Assembly: GCF_029910095.1 (NCBI RefSeq)
Contig: NZ_CP094526.1
Coordinates: 4,216,001 to 4,280,000 of the forward strand
Length of the DNA stretch: 64,000 bases
Source of the DNA: Bradyrhizobium sp. ISRA464
GTDB lineage: Bacteria > Pseudomonadota > Alphaproteobacteria > Rhizobiales > Xanthobacteraceae
Direction of reading: 5' to 3'
The notes below the pieces were generated by a model. The model was not told the DNA's origin. It saw only the letters and a list, made by a program, of their open reading frames with translations, and did not search any database. The stretch's first letter is position 1. Each line of letters opens with the position of its first letter. Shown piece by piece: positions 40,301-55,400 of this stretch. A program made the translations under genes and the position numbers.

Positions 40301-43300
40301 TCGGAAGGCGCCGCAATCCTCGTTATTTCTTCGGATTTGCCCGAGCTTCTCGGTCTGTCGGATCGCGTGCTGGTCATGCGCAACGGTGCCATCGCCGGCG
40401 AGCTTCCGCGCTTAGAGGCAAGCCAGGAGCGCGTGATGGCCCTGGCATCGGGGATCGCGCCAGCGCCGCAAGCATCGGAAAGAGTGTCATGAAGGCCCTT
40501 CAGCATTCCATCCACTGGCCGCACGGAAATGAAGCCTTCAGGCTTAGACGAATCGTCGAGGCCCGGGAAATTACGCTCGTCGTTTTGATCGCAGCCGTCG
40601 TCGCGGCGATGTCATTCGCAAGTCCGTACTTCCTGACAGCCGCCAACTTCCGTGCAATGGCAATCGGACTCGCGCCGACCGCAATCATCGCAGTAGGCAT
40701 GACCCTCTTGCTCGTGTCCGGCGGATTCGACCTATCGGTCGGTTCGGTCATGGCATTGACGGGCACGGTGCTGGCGCTGCTTGTGGTCAAGGGCCTGCCG
40801 ATCGCGCTCGCGTTGGCGGCGACCATGTTGGTCGGCGCAGCGGTCGGCGCGACCAACGGGATTCTGGTGACCCGGGTTGGCGTTAACCCGCTTGTCGCAA
40901 CACTCGGTACGCTCTCGGCCGCTCGCGGCATCGCCCTGGTCCTGACTGACGGCTTTTCCGTCAGCGGTTTGCCTTCGTCCTTCGGCTTTGTCGGCGGCAC
41001 GGACATCGCCGGTGTCCCGCTGACGGTCGTGATCATGGGCCTGATCGTTCTGGTGGCCGATCTTGCGCTCCGCCACACGCGCGCGCTGCGACAACTCTAT
41101 TTCGTCGGCGCCAATGAAACGGCGGCCCGACTGTCCGGCATTCCGGTCGACCGCGTGCGTATCTCGGCCTACGTGGCCTCGAGCCTGCTCGCCACGCTGG
41201 CAGGCATGCTGCTCGCATCGCGCCTGATGGCCGGCACGCCCACGGCCGGTAATGCGCTTGAGCTCCAGGTGCTTGCTGCCGCGGTTATCGGCGGCGCCAG
41301 TCTGCGCGGGGGCGAAGGCACGGTGCTCGGCGCCTTTCTCGGCGTGATCTTCGTTGCGCTCATCAATAACGCGATGACCATGCTCGCGGTGTCGATCTAT
41401 TGGCAGATGGTTGTCACGGGTTTGGTGCTCACGATCGCGGTCGCGCTCGACATGCTCGTGCGCGGTCGTTCGCGTTAGGTCGCATTCCTTGTGCCGCGAA
41501 GATGTGCACGGCAGGGCAGGATTGGAGACGCTCATAAACAACAAATCAGGGAGGACAAAATGACCGAAATGGACATGACAAGACGGCATCTGTTCAACAT
41601 GGCGGGAATGCTTGCCGGGGCAGCCGGCGCCGGCGTCCTGAGTTTGAATGATGTGCGCCCGGCGAACGCTGCGGAAGCCAAGGGCGAGTACGTCTTTCTT
41701 TCAATCGTCACGCAGGTGCCTTTCTGGGTGGACCACAAACACGGCCTTGCCGATGCCGGCAAACAGCTCGGCGTCAGCACCACATTCACCGGTCCGCTCG
41801 ATTTCGATACTGCCGGCCAGGCGCGGCAACTTGATGAGATCGTGGCCCGCAAGCCCGCCGGAATCCTTCTCTTCCCGGGAGATGCCGCCACCTTGGCGCC
41901 CGGCATCGACCGTGCGGTGGAAGCCGGCATTCCCGTCGCCACCATCATCGGCGACGTGCCCAACAGCAAACGCTTCTGCACATTGGGCATCAACGGCTTT
42001 GACGCAGGACGTGCCGGCGGCGAGATGCTCGCGCAGGCCATCGGCGGTAAGGGCAAGGTGCTGCTCGGCACCTTCCCGGCACCGAACGTGCTTGATCGCG
42101 TCGAAGGTTACAAAGCGATGTTCAAGGAAAAATATCCCGAGATCACCGTCACCGACGTGGTGAACGACAAGGCCGATCCATCCTATGCGCCGACCGCTTA
42201 TGCGCAGGCGTTGCAGGCCCATCCCGACGTGGTCGGGATCGGCGGCACCGACGGCGACAGTGGCAAGGGTGCCGCCATTGCGGTTCGCGACGCCGGCCGG
42301 ACCGGGAAAGTCAAGATCGTCGCGATGGACCGCAATGACGATATGCTCCCGTTCATCGAGGATGGCACGATCTGGGGATCGGTTGCGCAGAAGAGCTATG
42401 CCGAGGCCTATATCGCCACGCACCTCCTCTATTGGCTCAATGCCAATGACATGAAGGTGCTTCCGGACTGGAAGGCGGCCGGCATCGATCCGCTGCCCGA
42501 AAAGATCCAGACCGGCATCATGCGGATCACACGCGAGAACGTGAAGCTCTTCAAGCATAGCTGATGCGCCCGGAGGCGCGGCGCAGTTAGCCCGGCTGGC
42601 GCCTCAGGTCTGTCCCACGCTGTGCAACTCGCGATGGAGATCGCATGGCCAAATTCAAGGTCTACGTCAGTGACTACGACTATCCCGATCTTTCGATCGA
42701 GCAGGCCGTGCTCGGGCCGATCGGCGCCGAAGTCATAGGCTTGCAGTGCCGCACCGGCGAAGGTCTCGCCGAGCAAGCGGCTGATGCCGACGCGATCCTG
42801 CAGCAATATGCCAAGATCTCGCGCGAAACCATTGCACGCCTGACTCGCTGCAGGGCGATCTGTCGTTATGGGATCGGCGTCGACATCGTCGATCTCGAGG
42901 CTGCACGCGAGCGCGGCATCATCGTGACCAACGTCCCCGATTATTGTCTCGATGAGGTTTCCGATCACGCCATTGCGCTCGGGTTCACTCTGCTTCGTCG
43001 GCTACCCCAATACGCGGCGGCTACGCGCAATGGACGTTGGCACTGGAGCGCGGGCGGCGGTGCCATCCGCCGCCTTCGCGGCATGATTTGCGGTCTGATT
43101 GGCTTCGGCCGGATCGCACAGAACATGGTTCATAAGCTCGCGCCGTTCGGCTTTTCGGTGATCGCCTACGATCCCTACGTGTCGGACAGCTATATGCGCA
43201 GTTTCGGCGTGCGCAAGGTGGAGCTGGATCAGTTGCTCGCTGATGCGCAGATTGTGCAGGTCTTGTGCCCCTATACGCCGGAAACGCATCACCTCATCGA

Positions 43301-46300
43301 TCACGCGGCCCTCGCCCGCATGCGCCCCGATGCCGTCTTGGTGAACTGCACGCGGGGCAAGATCGTCGACAACCGGGCGCTCTTCGACGCGCTTGCACCG
43401 GGCCAGCTCGCCAGCGCCGCTCTCGACGATCTCGAGGAAGAGCCGGCCAAGCTCGAGCATTGGAGGCCCGAGAACAACGCGCTGCTTCGGCTGGATAACT
43501 GCATTGTCACCCCGCACGTCGCGTACGTTTCCGACGAGTCGCTTGCCGAATGCCGCCGGGTCGCCGCCGAGAATGCGCGGGCCGTCCTGCTTGGACAGAG
43601 GCCGCCAAATCCGGTCGTCCTCTAACGCAATTCTGTTCGCGAAGGAGACTCAGCCATGAGCTTTTATGAAATCCGAGAGATGCCCCGACCCGATGATAAC
43701 ATTATCGCTGAATATGTCGATGTGGCCCGATGCTTGAGCGCATCCTGCGTATTCGCAGACGTTCAAGGCCGCGCCGGGGTGATGCACTCCTCAATCAAAC
43801 CGATCTTCGCCTGCAAGCTCGTCGGCCCTGCCCTCACCGTTAAGCTCGCGCCCGGCGACCTGCAGGATCCATTGAAGGCACTTGAGATCGGCAAGCGCGG
43901 CGATGTGATCGTCGTTGATGCCAACGCGGATACCGAAACATCCGTGGTCGGCGGTCTCATGGGAGGCCTTGCCAAGAATCGAGGCATCGCTGGCATGATC
44001 GTCGATGGTGCGGGCCGTGACATCGATGAGCTGCGCGATATCGGCTGGCCGATCTTTACCCGGGCCGTGACCGCCCGTGGCACGCATACGATGTTCTCAG
44101 GCCGCAAGGAGGATCTGTCCTTGAATGTGCCGATCGTTTGTGGCGGGGTTCCGGTCAATCCCGGCGATATGGTCGTGGCGGACGAGATCGGCATCACGGT
44201 TGTACCGCGTGAGCGCCTTGCGCCGGTGCTGAAGCTTGCAAGGGAGCAAGCTGAGCGAGAAGAAAAAACCCGCCAATGGGTCAAGCAGGGCAAGACGGTC
44301 GAGGATTTGTTGGAGGAATTCGGCAGGATTTAGAGTACCGTCCGAACTCCGGAGGTCTACGGGCGTGCCGCACGCGTCGTCGTCCAACCGATCGGGCAAG
44401 GCATGAAGAAGAGAGAGCCACATCGGCTGGAGACCAAGTGCGACGGCTGCGACGGTAAAGGACGCCCGCCGGTGCAAGCGGTCAACCAGGTAGACGGATC
44501 TACCCGGCGCTTTGCAAGAGATGCGGCGGCAAGGGCCGGATAGCGATGATTCCGGCAAGCGCCTCAAGCTGAACAATGCGCCCGAGAGTGAAGCGCGCCG
44601 GGCGTGAGGTCTATGTACGTGAGATCAGGTGGCGAGCCCAGCCAGCGCCGCATCATCCGCCGGCGCCAACAATTCGCGCGGAACTACGTCGCGTCCGAAT
44701 GCGGACAGACGCGCGTTCTCGCGAATTCGGGACCGCGTTTGTCGACTTCCTCGTTCCAGATATCGATGACCTGCTCCAGGTCTTGAAGACGTACCCGCCG
44801 TTGATGGCCGGCGAGTGAAGCTTGGATTCGCGACCTTCCGTGCCGGGAACGGCGGTAATCGCAAAGAGGTCGTCGATGACGTCGCGCTCGCGGCCTGCGA
44901 TCATCGCGAGGTAGCGCGAGAGCCCAGACGCCCTCGACATCGCCGACTGCCAGCGCGCGCCGAATCTGATAGCCGCATTTGCTCCGTGGTAACCGTGCGG
45001 CCCTGAGGTTCTCGGCCCTCCTGCGCGCGCATCCCCCCAGCGAACGCGGCAGCTTTACCATTTTTGCCACCGCCCACGCCGCTTTGAAGAAAGCTAGATA
45101 CGGCGGCGACGACGCCTTGGTCGCTTCGGGTATTTGTGGCCGTGCAAGTCGGATAGCCTCTTCGACCACGGCCAAGGTGATTTTGAAGCGCGCTGCGATT
45201 TCTTCGGGCTCGTCGCCTCGCCCCCACAACACAGCGAGTGCTTCATCGGGAACGCCAACGCGAAACTGCGGGGTCCGTCGCGAACCGCGACGATCTCCCA
45301 CGGCTGTCGATCGGCCTGCTGGAGAGCGCCTGGCCCCTTCCGAAAGCTGTGCGCCTCCTGGGTGTGTCGTTGTCCTCGCTGCGGGGTAAGCAAGACTAGA
45401 CTTGTGGCCCACGCACCCCAATGCATGGGTCATATTGCCCGGAGGATCGCGATAAACCAATACTTGAAAACGACCTGACTCTGGCCGCAAGGCTGCGGGA
45501 GGATCTGCGACAGATATCTTCGCCAATCTAGCTCAAACGTCTGCTTCGCGCCGAGAGCTGCCCTCCGAGCCAGGTCGCAGTTTGACCCGAACCGGTCATT
45601 AGGACAGATGCGCCAGCCGCAAATTTCGGGCAGTCTTCTGAGCGAGCGCGCGATTAAAGCCTGCTATCGTCACGCTGCACGGCACGCCCCCCATGGGAGA
45701 GGTCCGGCTTCCAGCAGCATGGTCGCAATATGCGCTGTTTAGCTTGAACATCTGTTCTCTCTCCGCAGCAAGTTTTGGGATCGCCGAGCACGGCGTCATC
45801 GGATGGCATCCAGCTCATAAGGGCCTCCTGTTCGCGGATATCGAGATCCTATCAGCATCGCGGGACCGCGCTCAATTGAACCGGTGTCCACCTGCGCCGA
45901 ACTCACGAGGTGGCGCCCAGCGCCTCCTTAGCTTCGGAATCGTAGAGGTGACAGCGAACCGAACCGCCGGCGATCGTTCGCGGCAAAGGCGCATCTTGCG
46001 CACAAACCGGCATGACATGGGGGCAGCGCGGATGGAAGGTGCAGCCCGCGGGTGGTTCCAGTGGATTGGGAAAAGCGGTGCCAAGGTGGGTGTCTGGCAA
46101 GCCGAGGCCCGGTTCCGGCGTGAGGATCGAGGCAAGCAATGCCTGCGTGTAGGGATGCCGGGCTGCGCGGAAGAGCGAAACCGTGTCGCTCTCTTCGACG
46201 ATCTGTCCGAGGTACATGACTGCAACGCGGGTTGCCATGTGCTGGACGACGGCCAGGTTGTGGCTGATCAGCAGCAGCGTCAGTCCGAATTCCCTCTGCA

Positions 46301-46407
46301 GGTCCTGCAGGAGATTGAGAATCTGCGATTGCACCGAGACATCGAGCGCCGACGTCGGCTCGTCGCAGATCATCACCTGCGGCCGCGTGATGAGAGCGCG
46401 CGCGATC

Positions 46408-46438
<31 letters not shown>

Positions 46439-49400
46439 GGTTTGGATAGGCACTGCGAAGCCGGCGCGCCAGACCGACCCGCTCCATCATCTCCTCGACC
46501 TTGACGCGGCGCTCCGCCGGTCCGCCAATGCGATGAACCTCAAGCGGCAAACCGATGATGGCACCGATCGACTTGCGGGGATTGAGGGACGAATACGGGT
46601 CCTGAAAGACCGGTTGCACGCACCGGGCCATGACACCGCGGTCGAGCCCCTTGACCGCCGCTCCGTCAAAAAGAATTTCACCGCTGGTGGGCGGCAGGAG
46701 CCCCAGCATCATGCGGGCAAGCGTGGACTTGCCGCAGCCGGATTCGCCGACCAGTCCGAGGATCTCGCCCTTGCGGACGGTAAGCGAGACGCCATTGACC
46801 GCGTGCAACACGCGGCGGGCCTTGAACAAGCCGCCGTCGACCACGAAGCGCCGCTCGACATTGCGGGTTTCCAGCATGGGGCGTGTCATACGGCGGCCAC
46901 CTCGGCGGCATTAGCCGCGCTCGCCTGCGGCGAAAGAAGACAACGATAAGCGTGTGCGCCGCTTACCTCAGCAAGCGTCACCTCCGTGGTCGCGCAAGAA
47001 GAGAAGGCGTGCGGACAACGATTGCGGAAGGCGCAACCTTCGATCTTCCCGATCAGGCTCGGCACCATGCCCGGGATCGAGCCCAGATGCTCGCCCGGTC
47101 TGGTGCGGCCAGGGATCGGAATGCAGCGGAGCAGGCCCTGCGTGTAGGGATGAAGGGGGCGGGTGAATATGTCTTTCGCCGGTCCGATCTCGACGATTTG
47201 CCCCGCATACATCACGGCGACCCGGTCGGCGATCCGTGCAACGATCCCGAGATCGTGGGTGATGAGGACCACGGCCATGTCGAACTCGCGCTGAAGGGCG
47301 GCGAGCAGACGTAGAATCTCGGCCTGTATCGTCACGTCGAGCGCCGTTGTCGGCTCATCCGCGATGATTAGCTTGGGGCCGCACATCAGCGCCATCGCAA
47401 TCATCACCCGCTGACGAAGGCCGCCCGATAGTTGATGCGGATATTGCGCAAGCCGCTGGCCGGCCGCGGTGATGCCAACCTTTTCAAGCAGATAGACTGC
47501 GCGGTCGCGGGCCGCCGTGCGGGCGACCTTGCGATGGCGGAACAACGCTTCCTCGAGCTGGTTGCCGATGGTGTAGGCCGGATTCAGCGAAGTCATCGGC
47601 TCCTGGAAAATCATCGCCATGCGGTCGCCGCGGACATCGGCCATTTCGCGCTCCGCCAACTTGGTCAAATCGATTCCGTCGAAGGTCAGTCGAGTCGCTG
47701 TGCGCTGCGCCCGTTTGGGCAGCAGATTCATTATTGCGAGGGAGGTCAGCGACTTGCCGCAACCCGATTCACCCACAATGCAAAGCGTCTCGCCGCGCGC
47801 GACCGAAAAACTGACATCGCGAACCGGGTGGAGGGTCCCGATAGTCAAGGAAATTCTGACATTGAGGCCCGCAATTTCGAGAAGTGCACTCAACTTCGAT
47901 TCTCCGGCGCGGTCAGGTCGCGGACACCGTCGCCCAGCAGATTGATCCCGAGCACGAGCATGAACAGCGCCACACCAGGGATCGTGATAACCCAGGGGCT
48001 GAAGAACATGTACTGCTTGCCGTCCGCGATCATCGCGCCCCAGTCCGGCAGCGGCGGCGGAACGCCAAGTCCGAGGAAGGACAGCGCTGCGGCGAGGAGG
48101 ATACCGTTGGCCATCTCGATGGTCGCGATGATGACGATGACGTTGAGGACGTTGGGCAGTATCTCGCTTGCAACGATCCGCCAGGTCGAGCAGCCCACGG
48201 CCTGGGCGGCGGCGACGTAGTCAAGCGCGCGAATCTGAAGCGTGACGCTGCGTGTGACCACGGCGAAGCGGTCCCACAGCAGGAGACCGAGCACCAGGAT
48301 GACGTTCCGCAGCGAACTGCCGGCCAGAGCCGCGACGGTGAGCGCAACGAGAATCACCGGCATCGCAAGCCTTGTCGTCACGATGAAATTGATGACGAGG
48401 TCAATCCGTCCACCGAAGTAGCCGGCAATGACACCGAGGCTGGTACCGATGATCCCGGACATGATCATGATGCTGAAGCCGACCAATAGCGAAATGCGCG
48501 ATCCGTAGATCAGTCGGCTTAGATAGTCGCGCCCGATCTGATCGGTCCCGAGCGGGTGGGTCCAGCTGCCGCTTTCATCCCACAAGGGCGGGACGAGGCG
48601 CTGGCTCAGGTCCTGAGCGTAGGGATCGTGCGGTGCAAGCAGGGGTGCGAACAGGGCTACGCCCAGAATGACAATGAGGATGCCGGCGCCGATCAGAAAG
48701 GTGGTGTGGCCCAGCACCCGGCGCCTGAATGCTGCGCCCGCCGATGACGGGAGCACACTGGCGAAATCGACGTAGGTCTCGATCGTCATCGCTTGGGCTT
48801 CTCAACGCACACGAATGCGCGGATCGAGCAAGGCGTTGAGCATGTCGGCAAGCAACGTCAGCACGATGTAGAAGCAGGCGAGGATGAGCACAATTGCCTG
48901 CACCACCGGAAAGTCGGCGCGGCTGATCGACTCCCAGCCCAGATAGCCCACGCCGTGCAGCGAAAACACCGATTCGATCACGATCGAACCGCCCAGCGCG
49001 AAACCCAACTGGACAGCCGCCACCGCCACCAACGGGATAATCGCGTTGCGCAGCGCGTGCTTGAACAGCACCGTCATCGAGCGTAGGCCCTTGGCGCGCG
49101 CGGTCCGGATGTAATCGGACGCCAGAACTTCCATCATGCCGGCGCGGGTCAACCGCATGAAGGTCGGAATCGAATAATAGGAGAGCGTGATAGCCGGCAT
49201 CACGTAATATTCCCAGCCTCCGGTTCCGGAGACCGGCAGCCAGCGCAGCGTCACTCCAAACAACATCATGAGTAGCAGCCCGAACCAGAAGCTGGGCAGC
49301 GCCTGCCCGAACACGGAGATGGTCAGAGCCAGACGGTCGATCCAGGAATTCGGCCGCAGTGCGGCAGCGATCCCGAGCGGGATCGAGACGAACAGCGCGA

Positions 49401-52400
49401 TCACCAGCGCCGAGATGCCGAGCATCATGGTTACGGGCAGACGCTCGGCGATGATCGGAAAGACCGGCTGCTTGAGGAACAATGAATCGCCGAAATCACC
49501 GCGGATCGCCTTGCCGGCCCAATCGAGATACTGAATCGCTATCGGCCGATCGAGGCCATAGGCCTTGCGGACTTGAGCGACGTCCGCAGCGCTCGCCGAC
49601 GGCCCGGCGAGCGACTGGGCGAGGTCGCCCGACAGATGCAACAGCAGGAAGCTGACGATTGAGACGGTGATCGCCACCAGTAGAGCAACAAGGCTTCGCT
49701 TGATAAAGTAGACGAACAACGGGAGGCCCTTCCCTGCGCTTGCCGGCTGCGGGCCCAGCGGAACCTCAGCCGCGCGGCGGCCCTACTTCCAACTATAGAG
49801 ATAATAGCGCGGGATCTCGTCCTTGTAAGGCGTGAAGTTCAATTCATTCGTGTGGGCGTAGTACACCGCGTACGAATTCATCGGAAGCCAGTACATGCGG
49901 TCCATGATGCGATCGATGGCCTTCTTGTAAAGCTCCTCGCGCTTCTTCGGATCAGAGTTGGTGTCCGCGTCTTGGACCCAGCCCTGCAGTTCCTTGTCGC
50001 CGGAGAAATCGTCAGCCGAACCGGTGAAGAAGTTACCCAGGATCGCCGAAGCATCGTTGATCGAATAGGATCCCCAATCGCCAAACGAGATCGGCGTCAC
50101 GCCTTCATGGTTCTTGTTGCGGAAGGCGGGATATTGCAGGAGCTGGATCGAGGCCTGTATGCCGATCTGGCGCATGTAACCGGCCAGGGCGTCTTCCCAA
50201 CTCGGCGGCTGGCGGAATGCGTAAAGCGTCGTACTGAACCCATCCGGGTAGCCCGCTTCTTTCATCAACTCCTTCGCCTTCGCCAGGTTGTAGTCGTACT
50301 GCTTCGCGCCCTGATAGCAGCCGAACTGGGTCGGGAAACACGGTCCCTTGAGCACGTTCGCGGTCGAAGCGAAGAAGGTCTTGGTAAACTCAGGCCGGTT
50401 GATCGCATGCGCGATCGCCTGACGCACGCGGACATCCTGGAGCGGCGATTTCCCCGAGCGGCCGGCCGCATCGAAATAGATGTATCCGACACGCATCGTC
50501 TCGCCCGAGGTGACGGTGAGGCCCTTGACCTTCTCCAGGTTCTTCACCTGGTCGGTCGGCACATACCAGATCCAGTCAAGCCCGCCCGATAGCAATTCAG
50601 CCAACTGGGTCGTCTTCTCCGGCGGGAAGGTCACCACGATCTTGCCGATCTTGGGCTTGCCCTTGGGGCTGTCGTTCCAATAGTCGGTGTTCTTGACCAG
50701 CGTGATCGACTTGCCTGGCTCGAGGCTTTCGACCTTGTAAGGTCCGCTGCCGACAGGATGGCGCCCCATGCCGTCGGGACCGACCTTGGCGTAATAGACG
50801 TGCGGATAAATCGGGATTGGCCCGGCAAGATATTCAAGCGCCGCCGGGAACGGTGCCTTCAGATGGATACGGACCTTGTACTGGTCGATCTTCTCGGCGT
50901 TCTTGATCCAACCCACGTTGGTGGTGTTGAGCACCTTGTTGGCCGGGTTCGACACGAAATTGAGCGTGTAGACCACGTCTTCGGCGTCGAAGGGCTGCCC
51001 GTCCTGAAACTTGACGCCTTGGCGAAGGTCGAACTCGAGCGTTAAATCATCGACCCAGCGCCAGGCCGTGGCCAACGCGGGTTTGTATTGGAAGGTTTCC
51101 GGATCGCGGTCGATCAGCTGATCCCAAACCATCCGCGCCAGGATGATGCCCTCGCGGTTGGTGTTGAAGTAAGCGTCGGCATTGTCGATCTGCTGGTCCC
51201 AAGCGACCCTGAGCGTGTCGTTTGCCTTGTTTGCGAAGCCCGGCGCCGTCCACAATCCGACACCCAGGGCCGCCATGCAGGTTATCGCGGCTGTTGTTCT
51301 GAACATCCACTTCCTCCCGTTATTTATTTGCCCACGCCGTTTGAATCGGCGTTGTGGTGAATGCTACGAAACGGAATCTAGCGCACCGGGGCCGTTGCTC
51401 CACTAGATGATCTTGAGCGTACTGGCCTGTCCAAGAGCGCTAGATACAAGCGGCATTGATACCGCCGGCGCCAGGCCCGCGGCCCCAGCTGCTGCGCCCA
51501 CTCGCTTCAAGAACCCGCGTCCTGTGACGGCTGATGTAGAAATTTCTCGTCCTGACCGCATCCTTGCTCCCCCTGACAGTCGTTCCCTTGACCAGCCACA
51601 TTGCGACGTTGTGGCCTCTCAGGCTGGCACTGAAAGCGCGTTAGCCCGCTTCCTCGACTGTGATGGGCGCCGATGTAAGAGCCTCGCCTCCCAGATTGGC
51701 AGGCGTGCTCTAACTGAACTCCCGGTTGGTCCGGCCATGACTTGATTCAAAGATAGCTGTTCGGGCACCCATAGAACACGTACGGGGCCACCGGTAACGG
51801 GCGGCTGGCTCTGACGGCTGCTCAATTCCGCCTAAGTCAGTCGGCGCGCTTCACCACTGAGCACCATCCCACCACGACAGTGCTCATTAGCCCCTGTACG
51901 GCGGTAGGACGGGGGTCACCTGCAATGTAAGTTATCATACTTTCTCTTCAGCACGGCGACAAAAAGAATGGCTCGCTCGAAGAGACATTCCGCCGCACAG
52001 GATTGAACACTAACGTGCTGCACTGCAGCCAACGCGCACGAAATCGTTTGGTCGAAGCCTGGTCGGCCGGGGAGCCGAATCGGCCTTTGCAGTCCGCAAG
52101 GACGTTAGCCGAAATCGAGAAATCAGAGAAACCTGCCGAGCACCGATACAAGACTCTTTTCGGCCGAGATTGCCGTCGTTACAGGCCGTCCTCACAGTGA
52201 GGCGGCTGCCCCAATGTCCGAACCCGGCCCATACCGAGACCTTTCTTTTTCGCAGTGACGTTGAAACGGCATCGACCGACGCGTGCTGTTCGTTACGTCG
52301 GCCATCCGGCGGCCAGCATACCGCGGCCGAAGTTCAAGCGAACACATCCAGATTATTCCATGGATCAATCATTAGTTGACGAGTTGATCGCGTATTGCTG

Positions 52401-55400
52401 GAGCGCTCTACGACTTCACGCTTCACCTCGGGAAGCATTTAGGACCCTATTGAAGCTCGCACTTGTCTATGCATTATCGTCGGGAGCTTTCCTGTCGGAA
52501 CTGCCCGCAGTTCGATGCGACGACCTTTCATCCGACGGACTTGTCGTTGGCCGCGGCTCTCGAAAGCGAAAGCTCTATCTTTCGTCTGATGCTGCAATTG
52601 CCCTTCGAAACTATCGCTCGGTCCGAATTTCCGCAATCCAAGGGCGACGCGATGCAGCTCTGCTATTTGTGACTGAGTCCGGCAAGGCGCGATTTATTTC
52701 AGGCTGATTTGCTATTAGCAAAGTTATACACAAGGCGGGGATCGGTGATTTGGGTCTCACGCCCGCCAAGCTACAAAGAGCTTCGGTAAAGCTCCTTGCC
52801 GATAATGATTTGGATTGGCTAGACGCCTTTGCAATTCACGGCTATCGAAGCATTCCGCATATCAAGCTCAAGCCTTACTCTTCAGACGAGCTAGCCGAAT
52901 TTGTCGATCGCCTCCATCCAATGAGCGCAGATCGCCCACCTCGGCTATAAACCGCCTCGCAGTTCTAGTTGGCATTTGATTCCGAGAACACCGACTAGAC
53001 GCGAATAAACGAGACTCGAATTCTGTTGTTTGAAACCCACATCGGACTCGAATTCAGACTTCGCCGAGACTCGAATTCATCGAATTCAAGCCATTGTAAT
53101 TGCTATCTTTTTTGGATTCGAGATGGAATTGGCGTGCAATACGCACGATTGTTCTCGAATGCATCTCGAATGATCCGCCCGTTACCTCAGACAAGCGATG
53201 GTTGGGCCATATCCGCCGCGAGGCGAAGTGCCGACTGGCTCGCGCCGACTGACGCAATTCCTCGCCCTGCGATGTCATAGGCGGTGCCGTGCGCGGGAGT
53301 GCAGATGGGAAACGGAAAACCGCCGAGCAAGGTCACGCCGCGGTCGAAGCCCATCAGCTTCATCGCGATCTGGCCCTGATCGTGATACATCGTCAGCACC
53401 GCATCGAAGGCGCCGCCCTTGGCACGCAGAAACACCGTGTCGGCGGGAAACGGCCCCTCGGCGGCAATGCCTTCGCGCCGGCCGGCCGCGACCGCAGGCG
53501 CGATGACGTCGATCTCCTCGCGGCCAAAATTGCCGCCGTCGCCGGCGTGCGGATTGAGAGCCGCGACCGCGATGCGCGGCCGCGCGAACCTGGCGTTGCG
53601 CATGCATGCGTCGGTTAGCCTCAGCGCACGATGGATGCGCTCGCTGGACAGCCGCGCGGCCACGTCCTTGAGCGGGATGTGCGATGTGACACGCGCATTC
53701 CAGAGCTGGCCGAGCACGTTGAATTCGCTTGCAGGCGTCTTGAGCCCGGCCACCTCGGCGGAGAACGCGATCTCGTCGTCGTAGTCGGCACGGGCAAGGC
53801 GCATCGCCTGCTTATTGAACGGCGTGAAGCAGACGGCGTCGACACGCCCGTCCCGGCCGAGCTCCAGTGCGTGCCGGTAATTCGTCAGCGCGAATTTGCC
53901 GCCGGAAAGGCTTGCAGTTCCCCGCTCGACCTCGGTCGGATCAAGATGGGCGAGATCGACGAAGAGCGCCTCGCCCCTCGCCGCACGAAAGTCGGTGCCC
54001 TGCTCCACCGCCTTCAGCTCCGGTGTAACGCCGGCGACGCGCGCCCCTTCGTCGAAGATGCGGCGGTCACCGATCACGACCAGCCGACTGCGGGCGCGGA
54101 CGTCATCCAGCACCACTAGCTTCGCCGTCAGCTCCGGGCTGATGCCCGCGGGATCTCCCATTGCCAATGCAATGAGCGGCTTAGCGGTCATATGATCACC
54201 TTCTCCTGGCTTGTCGTATCGGCACCGTGAGGTGCGGGCTTGCGCCAGACGCGTGCGAGCTCAAGCGCCAGCGGAAGCAGCAACAGCGCGATGCCAGCCA
54301 CAATCAGGCACGTCACCAGCCGATTTGCAAAGAAGATCCCAAGCGACCCCTTGGACATCAGCATCGACTGCCGGAAAGCGTCCTCGGCCTTGTCGCCTAT
54401 GACGATCGCGAGCACGAGCGGTGCCAGCGGATAGAATAGCTTCTTGAAGAGATAGCCGAGCATCCCGAAGCCGAGCATCATGACCACGTCGAGATAGGAG
54501 TTCGACACCGAATAGGAGCCGACGACGCAGATGATCACGATCAGCGGCGCGATGACGACGAAGGGAATCCGCATCAGGGCGGCAAAGATCGGAACGGTCA
54601 GCAGCACCAGCGCGACCGCGACGATATTGCCGACATACATCGAGGCAATCAGTCCCCAGACGAAATCCTTCTGGTCGACGAACAGCATCGGCCCGGGATT
54701 GAGGCCCCAGATCATCAGCCCGCCCATCATGACGGCCGCGGTGGCTGAGCCGGGAATGCCGAGCGAGAGCATTGGGAGCAACGCGCTGGTGCCGGCGGCA
54801 TGATCGGCCGTCTCTGGCGAGATGATGCCTTCAACCTCCCCAGTGCCAAAGTGCCGGCCGCGGCGCGAGAAGCGGCGGGCGATGCCATAACTCATGAAGG
54901 ATGCCGCGGTCGGGCCACCCGGCGTAATCCCCATCCAACACCCGATCGCAGCGCTCCGCAGCAGCGCCACGCCGTGCCGAGGCAGGCGGGCAACCGCGCA
55001 AAACACCTCGCCCCAATCGATCTTCGATGAGACGGCGCGGGCATGAAACTCCTCCTCGACCGCGACCAGGAGCTCGCCGATGCCGAATAGTCCCATCACC
55101 GCGACGACGAAGCTCACGCCCTTGACCAGCTCGTCGATGCCCATGGTGAGACGCACGCTGCCGGAGACGGTGTCAATGCCGATCGCGGCGATCGCAAACC
55201 CGATTGCGAGCGCTACGACGGTCTTGATCGGCGCCGCGCCGCCCATGCCGACGAAGCTGGCGAAAGCGAGGAAATACACCGCAAAATATTCCGGCGGCCC
55301 AAAGGCGAGCGCGACCTGCGCCACCCACGAGGCGAGGAACGTGATCAGAATGACGCCGACCAGCGCGCCGAACGCCGCCGAGCCGAAGGCGGTGGCCAGC